Part shown: positions 1-8,171 of the stretch, one piece after another
How positions within the stretch are numbered: position 1 is the first letter of the stretch
Layout of the letters: each line of letters starts with the position of its first letter
NCBI GenBank assembly: GCA_947450545.1
Contig: CANFVU010000010.1
Location: forward strand, 1-43,523
Direction of reading: 5' to 3'
DNA length: 43,523 nucleotides
From: Actinomycetota bacterium
GTDB taxonomy: Bacteria; Actinomycetota; Actinomycetes; Nanopelagicales; Nanopelagicaceae
Notes under the pieces: model-generated
The model's database searches: none
Told to the model about the DNA's origin: nothing
The model's input: the letters and a program-made list of their open reading frames with translations, nothing else
Program-made: the position numbers and the translations under genes

Positions 1-1
1 G

Positions 2-94
2 ATAGACCCAAAGGGGAAACTTAATCCACGTGTTGAAGCAACCAGACGTTATTTCCTAAGTGCGGGATTCCCAGAACGAAAGGGTGAGAAATGA
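2..94 (+). CDS. C-terminal fragment of a probable NarL/LuxR-family response regulator
   Basis: An open frame enters from the left edge and ends at TGA 92-94, overlapping the ATG of the next gene by an ATGA junction. The 30 visible residues (IDPKGKLNPRVEATRRYFLS...) resemble the last helix of NarL-type response regulators, where a 'KLGID...RRVLAV' like segment closes the DNA-binding domain. The coupled downstream gene is a histidine kinase, which fits a response regulator-kinase pair. The receiver domain and most of the helix-turn-helix lie outside the window, so the family call rests on a short match and on context. Another small regulator cannot be excluded. Confidence 0.45.
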   Translation: MDPKGKLNPRVEATRRYFLSAGFPERKGEK

Positions 95-1839
95 CGGGAA
101 ATCGAGATTTGCTCAATCCAAAGTATCTACTTTCTCTGCCTACATTCTTTGCCACGTTGGTTTTCGCACTACTGACTCACTTGGTGGATACAGCCCATAA
201 TGTAAATGGTTATCTTTTTCAACGAATTGTGATCGTAACTCTCATACATTTTTTCATCTTCTTCTATATGTGGGTTGTGAATGTCTTGGTTCTAAAAAGA
301 GTAGAAAGGTCCGCACTTCTTTACTTGGTATTAGGAACAATCATCTCCGCCACCGCATTGCGGGGATTGCTTATCTACAGCATTTTGAAGGCGCTCGGCA
401 TTGAAAATGGCGTTGGCTTGGCATTTCGAATGCAGGCGTCAATTACAAACATTGGCCTAGCTATCCTGGTGGCTACTCTGGCGGTCGCTTTCAGTTCTAG
501 CCATGCTGCATCAACTAATCGATTGATTGCGGATCAAAGAAAATTACGACAACTCCGTGACGCAACAATAGAAAAGATCAATCTCTTTGATGAAACTTTC
601 AAAAATTCAATCGCTACTCAATTACAAGATTCAATCTCAGCATTCAAAGGGGCTAAGTCTGAAGATGCTCTTAAGATACTTCGCCTCGCAATTGACCAAG
701 TAGTCCGACCTTTAAGTGAAATACTTGATAAGCAAACTAGAGGAATTCTCGAATCGCCCTCACAAGATGTGGCCTACAAGATTAATTGGAAGAGAGTTTT
801 CTCGAAGAGCACACACATAGACCGAATTTCTGAGGTTCCAATTATTCTTGCTCTTATCCTCTTTGGTGGATCAGCGCTGGTGCATGATTTTCCGTTGCGT
901 ACATCTTTACTTGAAATAGCTTCAGTCCTCTTCTTAGGGATACTTCTTATCAAGATATCGAAAATATTTTTTGCTCGAGTAACTAAAAGATTAAAGCGGG
1001 TTCCAGAAGCGCTTTTCATGTTTCTCTCCCTTTATCTGCCGGGACAGTTCGTAGGGCTGGAGTCCTACTTTGTTATTAAAGATAGTCAGCACCCAGGACA
1101 ATTCATTTTCTTAATCCCAGTTTTTACTGTACTTCTCGGATTACTCTTCGCGGTATTTAATTCAGCTCGCAGAGAAGCTCTTGAAGTAAGGGTTGGGATT
1201 GAAATCATTAGTGCTGAACTCAATTGGGAACTTGCACGCGCCCGCGAGCTTAATCGACAACAACAGCGGTTACTTTCTTTTACGCTGCATGGGCAGATTC
1301 AGGCCGCGATGGAGGCTGCATTTATTAAGTTACGTCTGGCTATTGATTCTGGCGTAGATAACGATTCTCTTAGATCAAGTTTGGCTGAATTGATTGAATC
1401 CGCCGTTACACATATTTACAGAAATTTTAAAAGTCCTGATTCTCTTGATTCAGTACTAGTGAAGATTCGCGACACATGGAACGGGATAGCAGAAGTAACC
1501 TGGGATATGCCTTCTGAAGTATTGAAGAAAGTCGCCGCAGACCCAATTTCTAATACCGCTCTGATTGATTTGATCACAGAGATGTCGTTCAATGCGGTAA
1601 AGCACGGAAAGGCAAGTTCTATCGAGATACGCTGTCAGGAAGTTGATTCTCGAATTCTTGAACTTATTGTTTCCAATGACGGAAACGTCCTCGAACCTTC
1701 GGAGAGGCGAGGGCTTGGATCCAAACTTTTAGAGGAATCGACTATTGATTGGAATCGCTTCACAGAAGAGGCGAAAACTGTGACGATTGCGCGTATCCCA
1801 ATTGTTTCGGGAAAGACTGGCGGAGACGAAGAGATTTGA
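91..1839 (+). CDS. Eight-helix membrane sensor histidine kinase (HisKA_3-like)
   Basis: The protein has 582 residues. Two groups of four hydrophobic segments are visible, about residues 12-145 and 250-365, with a hydrophilic stretch between them. The C-terminal part reads as a NarX/DegS-type kinase: the LHGQIQ motif contains the likely phospho-acceptor His400, an N-box with Asn501 (SFNAVKHG) follows, and a G-box-like RRGLGSKL is near the end. The start has a good AAGGGTGAG ribosome site and is coupled by ATGA to the preceding regulator fragment. It is therefore likely the sensor of a two-component pair. No known ligand-binding domain was recognised, so the signal is unknown. The last codons lie inside a tRNA-Ser gene on the other strand. 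Confidence 0.7.
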   Translation: MTGNRDLLNPKYLLSLPTFFATLVFALLTHLVDTAHNVNGYLFQRIVIVTLIHFFIFFYMWVVNVLVLKRVERSALLYLVLGTIISATALRGLLIYSILKALGIENGVGLAFRMQASITNIGLAILVATLAVAFSSSHAASTNRLIADQRKLRQLRDATIEKINLFDETFKNSIATQLQDSISAFKGAKSEDALKILRLAIDQVVRPLSEILDKQTRGILESPSQDVAYKINWKRVFSKSTHIDRISEVPIILALILFGGSALVHDFPLRTSLLEIASVLFLGILLIKISKIFFARVTKRLKRVPEALFMFLSLYLPGQFVGLESYFVIKDSQHPGQFIFLIPVFTVLLGLLFAVFNSARREALEVRVGIEIISAELNWELARARELNRQQQRLLSFTLHGQIQAAMEAAFIKLRLAIDSGVDNDSLRSSLAELIESAVTHIYRNFKSPDSLDSVLVKIRDTWNGIAEVTWDMPSEVLKKVAADPISNTALIDLITEMSFNAVKHGKASSIEIRCQEVDSRILELIVSNDGNVLEPSERRGLGSKLLEESTIDWNRFTEEAKTVTIARIPIVSGKTGGDEEI

Positions 1840-1909
1840 ACTCTTGAAGGGTTTTACCCCTTACCTCGTTAGCAGTGAGGCGCACTCGACCGGGCTATGC
1901 GACGTCTCC
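1818..1909 (-). tRNA. tRNA-Ser(GCT), CCA encoded
   Basis: The reverse strand folds into a class II tRNA: acceptor stem GGAGACG/CGTCTCC, D-arm, anticodon loop CTGCTAA with anticodon GCT (reads AGC/AGU), long variable arm AAGGGGTAAAACCCTT, T-arm AAGAG-TTCAAAT-CTCTT, discriminator G and an encoded CCA at 1818-1820. The anticodon stem has one A-C mismatch at its loop end. A -10-like TATACT (plus strand 1922-1927) precedes it. Its 3' end overlaps the last 22 bases of the histidine-kinase gene read on the opposite strand. Confidence 0.95.
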
Positions 1910-1990
1910 AAGTACGTACGAAGTATACATTGATGAATTGGGTGCTCCATCATGCACACTTTTACTCTTCACGGTCAGAAGGTCAAAATC

Positions 1991-2851
1991 TTATATTTGA
2001 AGCGCTTTCATCAACTCATTGGTTAGATCTACGGGATTTACGTCCACGCCCGACCACTCTTGAATGGCAATTACAGCTTGATTGACGACCATACCGATAC
2101 CTTGGATTGTGGTCGCACCCCGTGCAGCCGCTTTCAAAAGAAATGCTGTATTTAGCGGATTTATTATTACATCAGCAACAATCAAGCCCGGGCCAATACT
2201 ACTGTAATCAATATCTTGGTCAACCGGCTCTCCAATCATTCCCAGTGAAGTTGAATTGATTAATACATCCGCATCACTCGGAATTACGTAAGTTTCATTC
2301 CATGAAATAAACTCTGCTGTTGAATCCGTTTTAGAATTTAGAAGTTCTTTTAATTCTATGCCTCGCTGACTTCCACGGTTAACTATGTAAAACTTAACCG
2401 CCCCTGCTAAAGCTAATTCGACTGCAATGGCGCGTGCTGCACCTCCTGCACCTAAAAGCACAATCGTTTTACCTTTAGGGTCCGCTATTTCGTAAAACGA
2501 CTGTAAAAAACCTTTGCCGTCTGTATTCTCACCAATTAATTTCCCGTTTCGGTTCACAACACAATTCACAGCACCTATAACTTTTGCAGATTCTCCAAGT
2601 TGATCAAGATATTTTATAACTGAAACTTTGTGTGGAATTGAACAGTGAAACCCTTTCCAATTCATAGCCTTGGCACCAGCAACAGCATCCTGCAATTGAT
2701 CAGGATTTACTTCACAGTTTATATAGCGATAATGCATTTTGTTTACACGATAAGAAGCCTCAACCATGGCAACAGTGGGATTCGAGTTCGAACCTTGCGA
2801 GAAACATCCCGTCAGCTCATGGCGAAAATTCCCACCAATATCGAGCGTCAT
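1991..2851 (-). CDS. AroE/YdiB-like quinate/shikimate dehydrogenase family protein
   Basis: This is an NAD(P)-dependent oxidoreductase of the shikimate dehydrogenase family, 286 residues from the ATG at 2851. That start lies 4 bases after the TAG of the upstream ManA-like gene; the longer frame would overlap that gene by 53 bases. Family landmarks are the catalytic lysine in SIPHK, Asn in AVNCVV, Asp in NTDGKG, the Rossmann loop GAGGAARA, the NR motif for the cofactor, and Gln in MVVNQA. The N-terminal substrate loop, normally HSxSP, here reads GSNSNP, so the S-x-S is kept but the context differs. It is the last gene of the tetritol operon. It may be a real shikimate dehydrogenase using pathway-derived erythrose-4-P further downstream, or a paralogue acting on another polyol acid; the sequence does not decide. 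Confidence 0.75.
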   Translation of the reverse strand: MTLDIGGNFRHELTGCFSQGSNSNPTVAMVEASYRVNKMHYRYINCEVNPDQLQDAVAGAKAMNWKGFHCSIPHKVSVIKYLDQLGESAKVIGAVNCVVNRNGKLIGENTDGKGFLQSFYEIADPKGKTIVLLGAGGAARAIAVELALAGAVKFYIVNRGSQRGIELKELLNSKTDSTAEFISWNETYVIPSDADVLINSTSLGMIGEPVDQDIDYSSIGPGLIVADVIINPLNTAFLLKAAARGATTIQGIGMVVNQAVIAIQEWSGVDVNPVDLTNELMKALQI

Positions 2852-2855
2852 CGTT

Positions 2856-3881
2856 CTATTGAGCGAGTCGTGCGTAGTGTGGGAGCGGTGGACGGGTAAG
2901 AATTCCACCGACTCCAGTTAAAGTCCACCCGCCAGCTGAATGCGGAATCACTACTGCTTCACCTCTGGAGATTTCCATTTCACCTGCATTTTCAAAATTT
3001 GCTCTTCCCTGACCGCTGAGCGCTAGAAATATAGCAAAACCAGCTTCAACTGAACTTACTTTACCCGAGAGGTAATTTGCACGAAAATATGGATTAGCTG
3101 ATTCAGAGAAAATATTGACATCAGTCGCAGCGTTTAACCTGTCATGCGTGATCCATTTTTCAATTTCATTCTTGTTAAGGGGTGAGTAGCGCAAATCATC
3201 AAGAAGTATGTCGAAACCTAGATCGTAATGTCCGTCTTTTTCACCATCGACCGCAAAACCTTCCCATTCAAGTAAGCCTGAATAGTCGGTTGGTTCTTGC
3301 ATTTCCATCACGAAAATTCCCGCACCAATGGCGTGAGGAATTCCAGAGGGAACAAAGAAAGCATCTCCTGGCTTGACCTCAAAAAACTCAAGTGAATCAA
3401 TAATTGCTTGAGATTGCTTCCCCGCAACCAGAGGTAGGACTTCTGTTTTACTCATCTCTTTTTTAAAACCAAGGCCGACTTTTGCTCCAGCAGGTGCATC
3501 AACAATGATCCAAGCCTCGGTCTTTCCGTGACTAACGCCAAGATGTTCTTTTGCAAATTTTCTGGTGGGGTGAAAATGCACGGGTAGCGCCTGGTCGGGA
3601 TCAAGCAGCTTCACTAAGATTTCAGTACTCGATCCAAAAGTATTGAGGTGTTCTCGACCGAGCCACGCTTCAGATTCTCGACCGATGACATCGACAAGTA
3701 ACTCTCCGCTCGAAAGTTTTGAGAGTCCAGTATCTGTCTCGCCATAACGAGTTGTTGTGGAGCCAATCCATTCCTCCGGGCGCATAGGTCCGCCCGGCCC
3801 CCCGCGAAGTGAACCAATTTTGTAACCACCCTTATAAAAATGGTCGAATTGATTTGGCGGTAACTTTTCTGGTTTTGCCAC
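2856..3881 (-). CDS. Class I mannose-6-phosphate isomerase-like cupin
   Basis: A 341-residue protein of the Bacillus ManA-type class I phosphomannose isomerase family. The zinc-site motifs are visible: HFHP near residue 103, KTEAW near 120, and the PSGIPHAIGAGI segment whose His completes the site. The C-terminal cupin (about residues 255-341) is present. It starts 9 bases after the stop of the erythritol/L-threitol-type dehydrogenase, and its stop is 4 bases before the AroE-like start, so it is co-transcribed with the tetritol enzymes. Family members interconvert aldose and ketose phosphates. In this setting a role on a tetrose or pentose phosphate is possible, but ordinary mannose-6-P/fructose-6-P isomerisation cannot be ruled out. 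Confidence 0.75.
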   Translation of the reverse strand: MAKPEKLPPNQFDHFYKGGYKIGSLRGGPGGPMRPEEWIGSTTTRYGETDTGLSKLSSGELLVDVIGRESEAWLGREHLNTFGSSTEILVKLLDPDQALPVHFHPTRKFAKEHLGVSHGKTEAWIIVDAPAGAKVGLGFKKEMSKTEVLPLVAGKQSQAIIDSLEFFEVKPGDAFFVPSGIPHAIGAGIFVMEMQEPTDYSGLLEWEGFAVDGEKDGHYDLGFDILLDDLRYSPLNKNEIEKWITHDRLNAATDVNIFSESANPYFRANYLSGKVSSVEAGFAIFLALSGQGRANFENAGEMEISRGEAVVIPHSAGGWTLTGVGGILTRPPLPHYARLAQ

Positions 3882-3890
3882 AATTACTCC

Positions 3891-4964
3891 TTAAGGAACC
3901 AGAGAAACTTTAATTGATTCAGTTCCAGCGTCGACCATGTCAAGTCCCTTTTGGAAATCAGCTAATGGGAATTGATGTGTGCAGATCTCATCAAGAGGCA
4001 AAATTCCCGATTCAATCATCTTGATTGCGGCAGGCCAGCAATGAGGACCAAGGTGCGCACCAAGGACATCCAATTCCTTATCATCAGAGATAATGGACCA
4101 ATCCACGGTTACATCCTCCTTAAATACTGAGTAGCAGACGAAGGTACCGAGTTTCCGAAGAATCTTGAGCCCTTGTGGGACTGCGGCAGGGTGACCTGTG
4201 CCTTCTAGGTAAATGTCCGCGCCATATCCTTCCGTCAAGTCGCGAACAATCTGAACTGCATCTTCCTTGCCGACGTTTATAGTGATGTCAGCACCACACT
4301 TCTTGGCAACTGCAAGTTTACGATCATCAAAATCAAGCACGACGAGAATTCGAGGATTCTTTGCACGTACGCCTGCCACCATTCCAAGTCCGATAGGACC
4401 TGCACCAGCAACAACAACAACGTCATCAAATTTAATATTTGCGCGCTCAACTGCATGAAGTGCACACGAAAGTGGTTCTGCGTATGCAGCATGCCAAGGC
4501 TTTACATCTTTTGAGATTTTATGAACGAGCGCTTCTACAGGGAAGACCATATATGAAGCCATCGCACCCGGAGTTGCTCGCTTGAATCCAAACATGCCGT
4601 GAGGTGCGCACATATGGTAATCACCACGTTGACAGTAGCGACACGTTCCACATGGAACAATCTGTTCGGCGACTACACGATCACCGACTTTGACATTCCA
4701 ACGCTTGGAAGCGGCGGCATCGAGTTCTACGATTTCGCCAACAAATTCATGCCCTGGAACAACTTCAGTCTCTGCCCAAGCCGGACGATTGGCATCTCCC
4801 CAGAACTTTGCAGCTCCGTGATAGCACTTCAAATCGCTTGCGCAAATTCCTACGGCTTCAACTTTTACAAGCGCTTCACCTGGACCTGGCTTTGGAATAT
4901 CAATCTCTTCAAGCTTGTAATTCATTGGTGCGTGGCACACAACAGCTTTCATTTTTCCGGACAT
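3891..4964 (-). CDS. eltD: Zn-dependent erythritol/L-threitol dehydrogenase-like protein
   Basis: A medium-chain dehydrogenase of 357 residues. Visible motifs are the catalytic zinc ligands (GICASD, GHE, AEPLSC), the four-cysteine structural zinc loop CGTCRYCQRGDYHMC, and the NAD Rossmann loop GAGPIG. Stretches such as KCYHGAAKFWGD and WSIISDDKELDVLGAHLGP closely resemble, from memory, the Mycobacterium smegmatis enzyme that oxidises erythritol and L-threitol to L-erythrulose. The ATG at 4964 is chosen because an AAAGGAG site lies 6 bases upstream; the longer frame from 5024 would overlap the TIM-like gene. The neighbours (TIM-like and RpiB-like isomerases and a DhaK-type kinase) supply the remaining steps of that route. 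The exact substrate is inferred. Confidence 0.75.
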   Translation of the reverse strand: MSGKMKAVVCHAPMNYKLEEIDIPKPGPGEALVKVEAVGICASDLKCYHGAAKFWGDANRPAWAETEVVPGHEFVGEIVELDAAASKRWNVKVGDRVVAEQIVPCGTCRYCQRGDYHMCAPHGMFGFKRATPGAMASYMVFPVEALVHKISKDVKPWHAAYAEPLSCALHAVERANIKFDDVVVVAGAGPIGLGMVAGVRAKNPRILVVLDFDDRKLAVAKKCGADITINVGKEDAVQIVRDLTEGYGADIYLEGTGHPAAVPQGLKILRKLGTFVCYSVFKEDVTVDWSIISDDKELDVLGAHLGPHCWPAAIKMIESGILPLDEICTHQFPLADFQKGLDMVDAGTESIKVSLVP

Positions 4965-4990
4965 ACTCGACTCCTTTGCTATAGATATTT

Positions 4991-5779
4991 TTAGGAAACT
5001 GCTGAAATTCTTTGTGCTGACCAAAATTCATCCACAACTACGGCAAGCGCTTGAGGTTCATGGGCCATGCGACCCAAGAACAAGCCGTCTATATTTTGTG
5101 AAACTTCAGAAAATAGGCCAGGACCAGCGCTACCGCCATACATCACCCAATAATTTGTTAAGCCCAAGGCTTTCAACTCGTTATGAATCGCTGCGCACAA
5201 CTGATTTATATGAGCTGGTGAGGCCGGTTTTTCAGCACCAATCGCCCATGACGGTTCATAGGCAATGACCGTCGGTAGATTCTTATATTCAGTTGACAGC
5301 AATAAAGCCGATTGGATTTGACTGATAGTTTCGAGTTCAGAAGATTCCTCATCTACAAAATCTGTTTCTCCAACACAAATAATTGGTGCAATTTGATTCC
5401 GAAAGGCGGCGCTGACTTTTTCTGCAATTTCACTTTCATTTTCTTTGAAATGTGTGCGACGTTCAAAATGACCAATTGCTGCATATTGGCATCCAAGTTG
5501 CTTAAGTACAACTGGACTTACTTCCCCAGTAAGTGCCCCTGCATCCTGATGTGAAAGGTTCTGCGAACCAACTACTAATTTTGTTCCTTCAAAAATTTCT
5601 GCAACGTCTGCGATCAGAGGAAAGCTGGGAAGTGAAAATACAGATATTACCCCAGAGGTCACGGCAGGGTGGCTGGCGAGAAGCGACTTCACTTCACGAG
5701 CCCATGCCACAGTCGCAGCACGGTCCATATACATCTTGAGACTTACGCCGACAACCTTCGCTGGGTGCTTTGATGTCAT
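4991..5779 (-). CDS. lerI: TIM-barrel isomerase, probable L-erythrulose-1-phosphate isomerase
   Basis: A triosephosphate-isomerase homologue of about 262 residues. The catalytic set is conserved: Lys in SLKMYM, His in AIGHFERR, Glu in AYEPSWAIGA, and the phosphate-binding YGGSAGPG and GLFLGRMA segments. It sits between an RpiB-like and an erythritol/threitol dehydrogenase-like gene, away from any gap-pgk cluster. This suggests conversion of L-erythrulose-1-P to D-erythrulose-4-P rather than glycolysis, the role known for LerI/EryH proteins. Two starts are possible: ATG at 5779, 4 bases after the RpiB stop (used here), or ATG at 5800, which overlaps the RpiB gene by 17 bases. Neither has a strong ribosome site, so translation is probably coupled. 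Confidence 0.75.
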   Translation of the reverse strand: MTSKHPAKVVGVSLKMYMDRAATVAWAREVKSLLASHPAVTSGVISVFSLPSFPLIADVAEIFEGTKLVVGSQNLSHQDAGALTGEVSPVVLKQLGCQYAAIGHFERRTHFKENESEIAEKVSAAFRNQIAPIICVGETDFVDEESSELETISQIQSALLLSTEYKNLPTVIAYEPSWAIGAEKPASPAHINQLCAAIHNELKALGLTNYWVMYGGSAGPGLFSEVSQNIDGLFLGRMAHEPQALAVVVDEFWSAQRISAVS

Positions 5780-5783
5780 CGAA

Positions 5784-6248
5784 TCAACAATTCGCTTCAT
5801 ACTGATTAATCAGCTCAACTTTTTCAGCAGATGCTGAAGTTATATCGAATTCGTAAGTAAGCCATTCCTTAGCAAGTCGACGTGCAAGTTCAATACCGAC
5901 AACTCGCTGACCCATACAAAGTACTTGTGCATTATTGCTAAGAACTGCACGTTCGACCGAGAAACCATCATGTGCGGTTACTGCACGAATTCCCTTAACT
6001 TTATTTGCAGCAATAGCGACGCCTAGTCCCGTTCCACAAATTAAGAGTGCGCGATCCGCTGATCCAGAAGCAACTATCTCCGCTGCTGCTGTTGCGATTG
6101 AAGGATATGCCGTGTGACTTTCTGCCTCAACCCCAACATCTACCACGCTTTCAACCAATGGGCTTGCGAGAAGATCTGCCTTCAAAACTTCCTTGTATTG
6201 ATATCCAGCTTCATCGCTACCAATCACTAATTTCAGTTTCTTTGTCAT
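5784..6248 (-). CDS. derI: RpiB/LacAB-family isomerase, probable D-erythrulose-4-phosphate isomerase
   Basis: A 154-residue sugar-phosphate isomerase of the RpiB family. It shows the catalytic cysteine in LLICGTGLG, the anion-binding [10 protein letters not shown] segment, and the [13 protein letters not shown] motif. Ribose-5-phosphate isomerase B and the erythrulose-4-phosphate isomerases DerI/EryI share this fold. The sequence [19 protein letters not shown] resembles the latter in memory. The last step of the tetritol pathway, D-erythrulose-4-P to D-erythrose-4-P, is the likely role because the kinase, TIM-like isomerase and tetritol dehydrogenase flank it. It begins 6 bases after the stop of the kinase gene. 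Confidence 0.75.
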   Translation of the reverse strand: MTKKLKLVIGSDEAGYQYKEVLKADLLASPLVESVVDVGVEAESHTAYPSIATAAAEIVASGSADRALLICGTGLGVAIAANKVKGIRAVTAHDGFSVERAVLSNNAQVLCMGQRVVGIELARRLAKEWLTYEFDITSASAEKVELINQYEANC

Positions 6249-6254
6249 AGCCGG

Positions 6255-7979
6255 TTACGCAATCTCTCTAATAAGTGGAATCAAGTCGCGTGTAATCATG
6301 GCGAATGAGATCGCACCTGGGTCTGGGTGCCCAATGCTCTTTTCGGCGTGAGGACGGGCGCGGCCGATTCTTGGAAGAAGTGCCCCTGTTGCATCGGCTG
6401 CAGTAATCGCGGCAGTTGCGGCTGATTCCCATGCCTCTGCAAGGTTTTCTCCGGATCTGACTTGTGATTGCAAAGTCTCAGCAAAAGGAACGAGCGCGTC
6501 AACAAGTGTCTTGTCTCCGATTTGTGCCTTTCCAAAAGACATAACCTCATTCTTTGCACGGACGATGCTCGCAGCCACGGAGGCAGCGCTTGGTTTTGCA
6601 GAATTCCCTAGTTCCTTGCCAATCTCGCGAAGAATAATTCCCCAGATCGCACCGGAGGTTCCTCCGGCGCGATCGGCCCAAGAATCTCCAGCTTTTTCAA
6701 GAGCCGTTCCGACGCCAGCGCTACGTGAAACTACTTGCTTAATTCCATTTAGTGCGGCATGAGTACCACGCGCCATTCCAATTCCGTGGTCACCATCTCC
6801 AGCATATGAATCGAGTTCACCCAGGTAGGATTCATTTTCAGTGATAGTGGCATCGATGGATGCGACCACACGCTCAATATTCTTCGCACAAGCAATCGAA
6901 TGGGCTGATGCGACTGGGATAGCCGCTTCCACAATTTCATTGCCCCCACTGGAGTTATCAGCTCCGGTTATTTGGACTGATCCCTTCTTATATGCAGGCG
7001 TATACGCCGGTGCTGCCCAAAGTTTTTCTAATTCCTCGTCAAGCCACGTAAATGTCAACGAGAGTCCCGCCATCTCAAAGCTTGTAACAAGCTCTCCAAC
7101 TTCTGGTTCAACAATAGTGATGCCTTTTTCCTTCAAGATACGAGCTACTGAGCGATAGACCACGAAGAGTTCTTCGTATTTCACGCCACCAAGCCCGTTA
7201 AGCAGTACGACGATTCGCGCTGCATCATTAGTACAACCCGCTGGAGTCTCTTCAAGCAAGCGCGCCACGAGATCTTCAGCAAGATCGTTGGCAGTTGGAA
7301 TCTTTGTTTCGGAGAGTCCTGGTTCGCCGTGAATACCAAGACCTAAAGCCATGATTCCTTCTGGAACCGTAAACAGAGGATGTTCTGCACCTGGCAAAGT
7401 GCAGCCAGAGAACGCAACGCCGATTGTGCGGGTGCGATCATTAGCGAGATTTGCGACGCGAACTACATCATCAAGTGAGTAGCCCGCTTCCGATGCTGCT
7501 CCCGCTATTTTAAACACGGTTAAATCTCCAGCGATTCCACGACGCTTATGAATCTCCGCTTTCGACGCGCTCATTATGTCGTCTGTAACCACAACGGTCT
7601 GGCATGGGATACCTTCTGAATTAAGTTTCTCTTGTGCCTGATTAAAGTTCATTACATCACCGGCATAATTTCCGTACGACATAAAAACGCCAGACTTTCC
7701 AGCAGCTGATTTACAAACATTATAAATTTGTTGTGCGGATGGTGATGCAAATACATTTCCCATGGCCGACCCGTGAGCTAGTCCGGGTCCGACTACTCCA
7801 GAGAAAGCTGGGTAGTGCCCTGATCCGCCTCCAACTATGATTGCTACACGATCGGCAGGGGTCGCCTGTGCACGCACAACTCCTCCGTACACCGAACGTA
7901 CAAGATGCGAATTTGCAGCGACAAAACCTTCTGTCATTTCATCTACGAATTCAGATGCATCATTAATCAGATAAGCCAA
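6255..7979 (-). CDS. lerK: Fused DhaK-DhaL ATP-dependent kinase, probable L-erythrulose kinase
   Basis: A 574-residue single-chain kinase. The DhaK domain covers about residues 1-330, with glycine-rich GGGSGHYP and the GIHGEPG loop (His217) that binds the ketose covalently in the family. A linker follows, then a DhaL domain (about 365-574) with the Mg-ATP aspartate cluster DSYAGDGDHG. This ATP-dependent fusion differs from the PTS-linked three-subunit form. In a tetritol locus the expected reaction is L-erythrulose to L-erythrulose-1-P, as in LerK; dihydroxyacetone remains an alternative substrate. The upstream 192-base gap to the binding-protein gene contains a strong hairpin, so its expression may be lower than that of the binding protein. 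Confidence 0.8.
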   Translation of the reverse strand: MAYLINDASEFVDEMTEGFVAANSHLVRSVYGGVVRAQATPADRVAIIVGGGSGHYPAFSGVVGPGLAHGSAMGNVFASPSAQQIYNVCKSAAGKSGVFMSYGNYAGDVMNFNQAQEKLNSEGIPCQTVVVTDDIMSASKAEIHKRRGIAGDLTVFKIAGAASEAGYSLDDVVRVANLANDRTRTIGVAFSGCTLPGAEHPLFTVPEGIMALGLGIHGEPGLSETKIPTANDLAEDLVARLLEETPAGCTNDAARIVVLLNGLGGVKYEELFVVYRSVARILKEKGITIVEPEVGELVTSFEMAGLSLTFTWLDEELEKLWAAPAYTPAYKKGSVQITGADNSSGGNEIVEAAIPVASAHSIACAKNIERVVASIDATITENESYLGELDSYAGDGDHGIGMARGTHAALNGIKQVVSRSAGVGTALEKAGDSWADRAGGTSGAIWGIILREIGKELGNSAKPSAASVAASIVRAKNEVMSFGKAQIGDKTLVDALVPFAETLQSQVRSGENLAEAWESAATAAITAADATGALLPRIGRARPHAEKSIGHPDPGAISFAMITRDLIPLIREIA

Positions 7980-8077
7980 TTTCCTTCACCATTTCTAGAT
8001 AAAAATGCTTTGATTGCTACTTTGTCATAATTTTTAAAATATAAATCTTTAAAATCTAAGTAATTATTCAGTTTGAG

Positions 8078-8127
8078 TGAGAGCACCGGTGCCTTCACCG
8101 GGAGTCGGGAACTCTGCGGTGCTCTCA
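8078..8127 (-). promoter_or_regulatory. Intercistronic hairpin with a competing inner hairpin
   Basis: In the gap between the binding-protein stop and the kinase start, arms 8078-8088 and 8117-8127 are perfect 11-base complements (TGAGAGCACCG). A second stem, CCGGTG-CCTT-CACCGG at 8086-8101, reuses three bases of the large stem. On the minus transcript no T-run follows, so a simple intrinsic terminator is unlikely. A 3' stabiliser of the binding-protein mRNA, or an attenuator, fits better. Confidence 0.6.
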
Positions 8128-8171
8128 AACAAACCTCTGACAATTACTTGCTAATAAGTACTTTTTTTAAC

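Noticed and set aside
1897-2085. 62-codon plus-strand frame between the tRNA and the aroE-like gene
   Set aside because: It begins inside the tRNA, overlaps the 3' end of the aroE-like gene and has no ribosome site or domain.
4599-4994. 131-codon plus-strand open frame opposite the EltD-like gene
   Set aside because: It lies fully within a strongly conserved dehydrogenase gene on the other strand and has no recognisable domain.
8078-8127. Intrinsic terminator after the binding-protein gene
   Set aside because: The stem is strong, but no T-run follows on the minus strand, so it is listed as an intercistronic structure.
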